Source: Fragilaria crotonensis
Lineage: Eukaryota > Bacillariophyta > Fragilariophyceae > Fragilariales > Fragilariaceae
Length of the DNA: 25,105 bases
Direction: 5' to 3'
NCBI GenBank assembly: GCA_022925895.1
Contig: JAKSYS010000791.1
Location: forward strand, 1-25,105
The position numbers and the translations under genes were made by a program. How positions within the stretch are numbered: the first letter of the stretch is position 1; each line of letters begins with the position of its first letter. The notes below the pieces were generated by a model, which searched no databases, had not been told where the DNA came from, and saw only the letters and a list, made by a program, of their open reading frames with translations. Shown here in pieces: positions 18,918-25,105 of this stretch.

Positions 18918-20816
18918 ATGTCGCGTCGTTATGTCGATCGAAAGAAAGCCGAGGAAGACAACTTCGTCGAGTCGCTGCAATCTGATGCTCGGTCGGAAGC
19001 GGAATCAAGTGCGTTATCTTCTGTGATGCCGATTGTTACATCTCGACAAGCACGAGCGAACGCTCCCCGCGCCGTACCTCATGTTGACTCGAGATCGGAG
19101 TTGTCTCGTACCATCAACTCAGGTGCTTCGAATGCTGGCTCGGATGCCCGCCATAAAAAGTCGGATGGTCCCTTGAAAGAAATGGACGAATACACTGTGG
19201 AAACAAACTTGCCCATTGATTCTGTCTACATCTACCCCTCTTCTCCTCCTCCACAAGCCAATCACCGACAGCGACGGAACTATCGCAGTGGGCAACGGTC
19301 GGTCAGCGAAGGGAGTTCGCGAGCGTCGTCAGTTGGCAACTTTAGCAATAGTGGGCAGAGTGGTGGCCCCAGTGGTGGGATGAGTGTCAGCGGGGCAAGT
19401 GTCGGAGGGATTTTGGACTCTCTCGGTTTGGGCGGCAGTAAGGTGGCGATTCGTGAAGAAGATGACGAGGAGTCGACTGTGGACCAAAAAATCAGCAGAC
19501 CAGTCACACCACGAGATTATTATGCCCGTACTTCTCGTGCCAAGTCGACCAGTGGAAACAATGGTGGCACGCAAGTACATATACGAGCTGCCTTGGTCCT
19601 GTTTTTCTTGATGTCGATTCTCTACGGAGCCTTCCAATGGATTAGCATGATGAAGGCAAACTCAACGCTTGTGAAGAACAAAAAGAAGGTCAGAAGTGGT
19701 CAATACAAAGCTTTTTCTGAGGGAGAGGACAGGCCGGTGGACAAGGAAATGGTATCTCGACTGTCCAATATGAATGCTAACAAAGTGAGTGAGAAGTTGG
19801 CATCGGTGCCCAAGGCAGATGAGGGGCCGGAGGCATACTTGGATAGCAACAAGAAGAAGCTGTACATTGAAGCGACGGAAGTGACTGATAAGGCCCCAGT
19901 AGACAAGCTGGATGCCATCGACAGGACCGACGAAGAGTCGAAGGCCGAACTCTCCACGGTTGTGAAAAATGGCCTGGCTGGTGTCTACACCAAAGATCCA
20001 AGCCACAGTGACATTCCGTTCCTCTGGTACATCCCTCGTTCTGGAGGCGGCATGATCAAGAACGTTTTGTCGAATTGCAAGGACCTTGTAGTTGCCAGCG
20101 AAGTCGGAGGCACAATAGCCAAAAAGGCTTCCCAGGAGAAGCTGGATGTTGTTGAAGTTGGCGGTCACAAGTATATCAACGTGGACACCACCACAGAAAT
20201 AGGAATTGCCAAGGCAAAGAAGCTCGGATTGGCGTCCTCCGGGTTGGTCAATCTAGTCGTCTCCCCGCGACTTCAGGAGGCAGCGTCGCTCTTCGGACCA
20301 AACAAGCGGGGCCGCGCATTTGCGTTCCTGCGACATCCAGTGGAGAGGGCTGTCAGCATGTTTTATTTTCTCAAGAAACACAATGTTGCCGCTGTCGCGT
20401 CTATGGAGTTGGAGGACTATTGCAAGAGCCCACACGTAGAGAACAATTGGATGGTTCGAATGCTCAGCAACAAAATGACTGGGGAAGTGGGCGAGGACGA
20501 TCTGGAAATGGCCAAGAATCTCCTGAAAGAGAAGGTCATCGTGGGTCTTCTTGAGCAAAAGGACGAGTCCATGAAAAGGTTCGAGCATCACTTTGGATGG
20601 CGATACACTGAAAATCCTCAACGGCAATCTGCATGTCGCACCAGAATATTGGTCGGGGATTATCGAACAAACGAGAGTGCCAAGTCGAAGATCAAAGAGG
20701 GTTCGCAGGCCTGGAGCCTCTTGATGTGGCAGAACAAGCTTGACATGAAGCTTTACAAATACGCAAAAGCACTCTTTCTGCAGCAAGGGACAGAACTCTT
20801 TAATGATATGCCATAA
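18918..20816 (+). CDS. Type II membrane sulfotransferase
   Basis: The protein has 632 residues from the ATG at 18918, with no intron needed. A long Ser/Gly-rich, disordered N-terminal part (1-223) is followed by one membrane segment at about 224-242 (ALVLFFLMSILYGAFQWI), a Lys-rich acidic stem and a C-terminal catalytic domain. W370-Y-I-P-R-S-G-G-G sits where the 5'-phosphosulfate loop of PAPS-dependent sulfotransferases lies, and FLRHPVERAVSMFYF (from 470) is the 3'-phosphate loop. The topology is that of Golgi carbohydrate sulfotransferases, which move sulfate from PAPS to polysaccharides or glycoproteins. The acceptor is unknown. The usual PK(S/T)GGT(S/T) loop is altered to PRSGGGM, with Arg for the key Lys, so activity may be changed. 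It is a paralogue of the sulfotransferase at 23684-25024. Its end faces the SLAC1-like gene 86 bp away. Confidence 0.85.
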   Translation: MSRRYVDRKKAEEDNFVESLQSDARSEAESSALSSVMPIVTSRQARANAPRAVPHVDSRSELSRTINSGASNAGSDARHKKSDGPLKEMDEYTVETNLPIDSVYIYPSSPPPQANHRQRRNYRSGQRSVSEGSSRASSVGNFSNSGQSGGPSGGMSVSGASVGGILDSLGLGGSKVAIREEDDEESTVDQKISRPVTPRDYYARTSRAKSTSGNNGGTQVHIRAALVLFFLMSILYGAFQWISMMKANSTLVKNKKKVRSGQYKAFSEGEDRPVDKEMVSRLSNMNANKVSEKLASVPKADEGPEAYLDSNKKKLYIEATEVTDKAPVDKLDAIDRTDEESKAELSTVVKNGLAGVYTKDPSHSDIPFLWYIPRSGGGMIKNVLSNCKDLVVASEVGGTIAKKASQEKLDVVEVGGHKYINVDTTTEIGIAKAKKLGLASSGLVNLVVSPRLQEAASLFGPNKRGRAFAFLRHPVERAVSMFYFLKKHNVAAVASMELEDYCKSPHVENNWMVRMLSNKMTGEVGEDDLEMAKNLLKEKVIVGLLEQKDESMKRFEHHFGWRYTENPQRQSACRTRILVGDYRTNESAKSKIKEGSQAWSLLMWQNKLDMKLYKYAKALFLQQGTELFNDMP

Positions 20817-20902
20817 ACGATTTTTATTTACATTCCGCTTGCGAATTGTGTCATTTTCACGCGAGACGCATCACATGGTTCCCTCATTGAGTCATGATTA
20901 GC

Positions 20903-22351
20903 TTATGCATCTTCAAGTTTTTCTCCTTCTTCTCTACTAGTATGTAGCCGAATTAATGCGATGCGCTCCTGGGTCAATAGAGGATCTCCCCAATGAGTCT
21001 TTCCAAGTAGAACTCGATGCGTGTGAAGGCACATCCTGGAAATGACAATGAGGAGGACAACCGTTGCGATTGTGATGAATGTGCATCCTAGTATACCAGT
21101 GGTTGTATTGGGTTCTTTCGCAGCATATCGGATCGTACCTGTCGCCAGAGCCGACACGGGAAAAACGTATGCCCAATAAAATCCAAAAGACGGAGGCGGA
21201 CTTGAAAGCTGCTGGCCAATTCTAACCAGAAATAGGAAGAAAACTAAGCAGCAACCCAGAATGAGCTTCGATAAGATTGCGAATACCCCTGGGTTGGAGG
21301 AAATCATATCCCACGCAACCATAGCTATTGACGGCGGAGTCATGATCAGGAACAGTGCAGGCGATCCCCTAGCCTCGGACCGCATTCCATTGAAGATTAC
21401 GAACGACGACACAAAGTACATAATTGTGCCTACACCGAAGCAGAAAGTTGGCAGAGCGATGCCCCAATGTTGATCAATGTTTGCTTGTGTTCCCAAGACA
21501 GAAAGGAGAAACCAGGCAACCAAAGAAATGAGAAACGGAGGTCCGCAGACCGTGTGTTGATTGTCTGAGAATAGCCAACGCTCGCCAATGTACTGTGTCA
21601 AGCTAAGTTGAATCAGTGCACTGATGCCAAACACAATACTCCGAAACAGTTCACCATTACCAACCATGATTGCAACATGTGATGAATTCTCTGGAACACA
21701 GATAGTCAACATCAACACGATAAGATGAGGCATGTTAAGGAAATGCATCCGTGCACCATCTCGACACTCATCCATGACGAGAGGAAAGAAACGATAGGCC
21801 TTAAAACAGTAGGCAGTCAGGAAAACAGCCCCAAGCAAAAGTGAAGCAATCCAAAAAACAGCGCTGATCTGCTCCGCATTGACTTTCTCGTTGATAAATT
21901 CGGCGTCTCCGGCTGCCTTCCACATCATTGCATGCCCCGCTAGCCCCATGGGAATCCCGAAGCTTGTGTTGGGAATACGGAGCCACACCGACGGATAATC
22001 CGAAGTTTTGAGATTATGAGATTCTACCTCAGCCTCATCGTGGGGCATCATGACCTCAACACCAGTTGCTGTCACAGTCGCATGGTTGGCGACATGATAG
22101 CTGAGTGATGAGTCCCCCACGCAGTCTGCGTCCACCTTGATGGAATCAGTCGATGGGATGAAATCGATATCCGTCATGGAGATGTATGCATCACTTGTGA
22201 AAGTTCTGCATGTCGAGCTCGTCGATTTGCTGCTCGAAGTTTCGTCGGCGCTTCCCCTGCATACTAGAAGCGTAATCGCAAGACGACGAAAAAGTGATGA
22301 GGGCAGAAACAGAAACCTGCATTGGAACTTGCTCAGGCAGTTTTTGTCCAT
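20903..22351 (-). CDS. SLAC1/TDT-family anion channel or transporter
   Basis: The product has 482 residues from the ATG at 22351 (MDKNCLSK); the open frame upstream begins at a GTG inside a transposable element and is not used. A later start at MTDIDF is possible. After a hydrophilic N-terminal part there are about ten hydrophobic segments. These include ISAVFWIASLLLGAVFLTAY, ALPTFCFGVGTIMYFVSSFV, ALFLIMTPPSIAMVAWDMI and YWAYVFPVSALATGTIRYA. The motifs IPMGLAGHAMMW, RMHFLNMPHL, MTPPSIA--AWD and FYWAYVFP fit the C4-dicarboxylate transporter/malate transport and S-type anion channel family (TehA/SLAC1/Mae1). Members carry nitrate, chloride, malate or sulfite across the plasma membrane; the substrate cannot be told here. 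The start codon is 23 bp from the inserted element at 22375, so the promoter or 5'UTR now lies within transposon sequence. No intron is needed. Confidence 0.88.
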   Translation of the reverse strand: MDKNCLSKFQCRFLFLPSSLFRRLAITLLVCRGSADETSSSKSTSSTCRTFTSDAYISMTDIDFIPSTDSIKVDADCVGDSSLSYHVANHATVTATGVEVMMPHDEAEVESHNLKTSDYPSVWLRIPNTSFGIPMGLAGHAMMWKAAGDAEFINEKVNAEQISAVFWIASLLLGAVFLTAYCFKAYRFFPLVMDECRDGARMHFLNMPHLIVLMLTICVPENSSHVAIMVGNGELFRSIVFGISALIQLSLTQYIGERWLFSDNQHTVCGPPFLISLVAWFLLSVLGTQANIDQHWGIALPTFCFGVGTIMYFVSSFVIFNGMRSEARGSPALFLIMTPPSIAMVAWDMISSNPGVFAILSKLILGCCLVFFLFLVRIGQQLSSPPPSFGFYWAYVFPVSALATGTIRYAAKEPNTTTGILGCTFITIATVVLLIVISRMCLHTHRVLLGKTHWGDPLLTQERIALIRLHTSREEGEKLEDA

Positions 22352-22374
22352 TTTCCTGCGGCTACTTGCATACT

Positions 22375-23121
22375 GGAGCGATCCTAAAAACACAAATCAC
22401 ATTTTACATGTGCAACTTGACACACGTAATTTACATGTGTGAAATACGTGTACATCGAAATAAATTGTGTAATGTGATATGTGATATGTGTATTAGTGTT
22501 TGTGTTGAATGGAGGACATCCTAAAAACACGCACAAAGTGAATTTTTTATTCTGTTTCGTACTGGTACTGTAGTACTATATTGAGATTACCTCCAACTTG
22601 TCACCGTAACGTCGCGACGTTTCACCATCTTGTTCCTCATGCATCGGCATGCCATCCCACCGTAACCCTCCGACACGAAGGAACCTCTCAATGAAATCCA
22701 AGAGGAAATGAACTTCCTTTGAAGTGAAACCAAGTCCTCGTCTCGGTGGCATCGTTGGAAGGCTGAGAATCGAGGGAAGTGCATACGAGCAGGTGGACTC
22801 ACAGGAAAACAAGTTGCGTGTGGCAACACGCGGTCACGCGGAGGGAATTCGGCTACACAAAATGTGTCGAGTGCATCTCTGGTATGATTTCACCTGTACA
22901 ATGGCTGTAGATTTGAGTTTGCACATTTTGTGTCGGTCGCAAAAATGTATTCCCGGCCTTCGAGGTCAAACAAATTTGTGTATTTGTGACAGGATTTTTA
23001 GGGATCATAACCCGATTTTAAAAATGGGTAACACATTTATGGCGCGCAACCGTTATCCAACTGACGAGAATTTGTGTAACTGTCAGTTGAGAAATGTGAT
23101 TTGTGTTTTTAGGATCGCTCC
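22375..23121. mobile_element. 747 bp Harbinger-like non-autonomous DNA element
   Basis: A perfect 30-base terminal inverted repeat lies at 22375-22404 (GGAGCGATCCTAAAAACACA...) and 23092-23121. The flanks are ACT on both sides (22372-22374 and 23122-23124), a three-base target duplication as in PIF/Harbinger elements. A related TIR-like sequence (GGAGGACATCCTAAAAACAC) lies inside at 22511-22530, perhaps from a nested or rearranged copy. A subterminal hairpin, CAACTGAC...GTCAGTTG, lies at 23058-23089. Inside, the minus strand at about 22755-22590 encodes a fragment like a SANT/Myb domain. Its insertion point is 21 bases upstream of the SLAC1-like start codon. Confidence 0.85.
22576..22755 (-). 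pseudogene. Fragment of a SANT/Myb-like element protein
   Basis: From the ATG near 22752 the frame reads MPPRRGLGFTSKEVHFLLDF, then IERFLRVGGLRWDG, MHEEQDGETSRRYGDKLE, followed by a possible GTAATC splice donor and soon a stop. The pattern G-GF---E---LLD-IE--L-VG---W ... H ... RR--DKL resembles a SANT/Myb-like domain that I recall from stramenopile genes and, in Harbinger elements, from the second protein that aids the transposase. The lack of the rest of the domain and of a transposase marks it as a remnant. The resemblance is from memory and not verified by search. Confidence 0.45.
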
Positions 23122-23683
23122 ACTCTCTCTATGCATAACTCCAAGAAGGCTCCACTGTCTACTGTATATATTGATATTTGCTATATATTACAAGTACAGT
23201 ACAGTACAAGTACTCGTACTCGGAGTACAAAGTATATTCGACTACAGGTACCTGGTATTGTACGTACAGTACTCGGAGTACTCGTACATGACCGTTATAT
23301 CATACGTTATTCATACATCATGTACCCTACACAGTAAATGCATCACATGCATGAAGTACTATTTTCTACAGTGTTCTGGTACAGGTAACAGGTACCCAGT
23401 ACATGTAGTGACTCTGGGAGGACAGTTCTGCTTTGGACGTGAAGGCTGGAGACGCTGGAGGTGGGCGCACGAGCCTGCCTCCAGCCACTTCGCACATGCA
23501 GGACGACCGGACGACGAGTTTCTGTTTTGGTTGACATGTTGGAGCGAAGGTAAATTCAACTCGACCCTTGACACTTGACAAACATCATGAATGGGCGTTT
23601 GACCTGACCATCCTACAATCCTCGCATGAAATGTATGTTGTTCCATCTGGATTCCTTGTCACGTGCCTTCAGCAACGTCAAGA
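23122..23683. other. Upstream region of the second sulfotransferase
   Basis: A run from about 23190 to 23400 is dense in AGTAC words. It has two perfect copies of GTACTCGGAGTAC, at 23216-23228 and 23269-23281, an inverted repeat around a central G. A long plus-strand open frame crosses from the element into this region (to 23578) but has no domain pattern. I see no other gene. Confidence 0.5.
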
Positions 23684-25024
23684 ATGACTCGACAAAATGG
23701 TAGAGAAAGTCGGCAACAACAACTACAACCAGGGAGGAGTCCTCGTGTAATGGTTGGAATCGGCAACCAAAAGCTAGCAACATTTTCCGTAATTGCCATG
23801 GTTATCATAATCGTCGAGTTTCAGGGGATTCATGAGGCAAGAGTGCAGCACCTGATATTGAAACGAATTCATGAGCAAGAACAATCTGCTCTACACGCGA
23901 TGGAGGAAGACCCCCGCGCGGTGTTGAAGCAAGCCGGGGAGTCATTATCAGGAAACTTGGGAATGGAGTTCGGGTCGCAATCGGAACCGCAGCTTACTGA
24001 GCAAGGCGTTGTCGCGGCTCAAGAATATCTTCTGCAGCAACAAATTGCACAAAGTAACCAGAATGTCCCTAAATCACGTTCAAGGTTGAAATCTGCATTG
24101 AACCTCCCGCCTCCATCCACAAACAACGATTTGATTCCATCTACTCTTAGGAATCTTGCAGATCTCAGCGATCCATATTCGAAAGAACTGAAGGAGATGC
24201 CCTTCTTTTGGCATTTGGCAAAGTCGGGTGGGACTAGCCTGAAACACATGTATTCGGATTGCTACGGTTTAGTGGAGGCTTGCGAATCCGGAGTGGCTGA
24301 TGGACATCATCGCGACATCACGCTCAAAGTTGTCACGCTGGAATCGGGATGGAAGTTCGTCAATGTCGATACTACCACGCCAATGGGCATCGAACGGGCA
24401 TCTCGTTTGAATCTGGCTCGATCTGGAAAAGTGCATTTGGTGGTGTCTCCACTTCCGCATGAAGTGACCTCCAAGTTGTTCCTCAAGCAAAATAGGGGAA
24501 GATGTTTCACCATCTTTCGAGATCCGATCGAGCGAGTTGTAAGCCTTTTCTTCTACCTCCAAACTGCATCGCATGAGCCTACCTACAACCCTGCCCTTCA
24601 ACGAATGACTCTGGACGATTACGTCAATTCAAATTTGGCGGAGACAAACTTTGTTTCCCGGACTCTTCTTGACAAGATGCAGGCTCCTCTGTCTGAGGAA
24701 GACTTTCTTGTGGTAAAAGAGGTACTAAGGACGAAGTGTTTGGTGGGTTTGTTGGATGAACTCGAAGAAAGCGTTCGGAGGTTTGATCTATACTTTGGAT
24801 TTAGGGAGTTCAGCTCCCCCGACTCAACTTGCATGGAAAAGTATCTCAAGACAGGAAGTAATCGCCATTCTCATCCGTCAGTTCCGCCCAGTGGATCGCC
24901 GACGTATGAGGTCTTGCAACGCGACAACCACATGGACATCCGACTTTATCAATACGCGCGTGAGCTCTTTGCAGAACAAGCCCACATTTTTAATACAGAT
25001 AAGGTGGTGAGCTTGAGTTCGTAA
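23684..25024 (+). CDS. Type II membrane sulfotransferase (paralogue)
   Basis: The chosen start is the ATG at 23684 (MTRQNGRESR); the longer open frame begins at a GTG at 23663. The protein has 446 residues without introns. A short cytoplasmic tail is followed by one membrane segment at about 31-49 (LATFSVIAMVIIIVEFQGI), a Gln/Glu-rich stem that may form a coiled coil, and a C-terminal sulfotransferase domain. The phosphosulfate loop is W176-H-L-A-K-S-G-G-T-S, with the canonical Lys and Thr/Ser; the 3'-phosphate loop is F278-R-D-P-I-E-R-V-V-S. Shared blocks such as VNVDTTTPMGIERASRLNLA and HLVVSP show that it is a paralogue of the protein at 18918-20816. It probably sulfates glycans in the Golgi with PAPS as donor; the acceptor is unknown. 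The two copies flank the SLAC1-like gene and the Harbinger-like element. Confidence 0.87.
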   Translation: MTRQNGRESRQQQLQPGRSPRVMVGIGNQKLATFSVIAMVIIIVEFQGIHEARVQHLILKRIHEQEQSALHAMEEDPRAVLKQAGESLSGNLGMEFGSQSEPQLTEQGVVAAQEYLLQQQIAQSNQNVPKSRSRLKSALNLPPPSTNNDLIPSTLRNLADLSDPYSKELKEMPFFWHLAKSGGTSLKHMYSDCYGLVEACESGVADGHHRDITLKVVTLESGWKFVNVDTTTPMGIERASRLNLARSGKVHLVVSPLPHEVTSKLFLKQNRGRCFTIFRDPIERVVSLFFYLQTASHEPTYNPALQRMTLDDYVNSNLAETNFVSRTLLDKMQAPLSEEDFLVVKEVLRTKCLVGLLDELEESVRRFDLYFGFREFSSPDSTCMEKYLKTGSNRHSHPSVPPSGSPTYEVLQRDNHMDIRLYQYARELFAEQAHIFNTDKVVSLSS

Positions 25025-25105
25025 CAGCTCGTTCATTTTCCTTTCACGACACCGTTCGCAATTGAAGTCGTTTTTTCAGATGAAACGTATTCAAGTGTAT
25101 TGGTA

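Noticed and set aside
22724..23578. Plus-strand open frame of 284 residues
   Set aside because: It starts inside the Harbinger-like element, crosses its right terminus and runs into AGTAC-rich spacer; no domain or coding-like composition.

Overview
The window reads as nuclear DNA of a photosynthetic stramenopile, most likely a diatom. The reasons are short GT-AG introns of about 77-105 bp, a secreted-type leader with a diatom-like SAF plastid-targeting motif on a ferredoxin-like protein, long intergenic spacers, and mobile-element protein families that I associate with diatoms. The species cannot be named from the sequence.

Positions 1-15100 form an accessory block rich in mobile elements. 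It holds, left to right: a GTAC-rich spacer (1-1515); a minus-strand gene in two frames, with an Arg/Ser/His repeat N-terminus and a conserved-looking C-terminal domain (1516-3208); a spacer with five dispersed CTTC-N5-GAAG repeats (4576-5078); a plus-strand gene broken by two frame changes, whose long second part carries an HxD...H...R pattern like 2-oxoglutarate/Fe(II) dioxygenases and five 52-53 codon repeats (5462-9015); a frame-broken Plavaka-like (CACTA/EnSpm-related) transposase facing it tail to tail (9256-12643); and a frame-broken Crypton-like tyrosine recombinase with a GCR1_C-like C-terminal DNA-binding domain (12892-15037).

Positions 15600-25105 form a gene-bearing block with intact reading frames. 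It holds: a TA-flanked 597 bp inverted-repeat element (15613-16209); SF3b p14/SF3B6 with one intron (16382-16885); a small protein resembling the integrase-repeat-unit family (16950-17425, minus); a plastid-type thioredoxin-like [2Fe-2S] protein (17503-17958, minus); a small inverted repeat with three TGACGTCA sites (18434-18587); a type II membrane sulfotransferase (18918-20816); a SLAC1/TDT anion channel (20903-22351, minus); a 747 bp Harbinger-like element 23 bp upstream of that gene's start codon (22375-23121); and a second, paralogous sulfotransferase (23684-25024).

The two sulfotransferases probably act in the Golgi on polysaccharides or glycoproteins. The ferredoxin-like protein probably acts in the plastid. 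The most unusual feature is the pairing of a predicted dioxygenase-fold gene with a Plavaka-like transposase. It is reminiscent of, but different from, the TET/JBP genes carried by fungal KDZ transposons. That reading is an inference and needs copy-level comparison.
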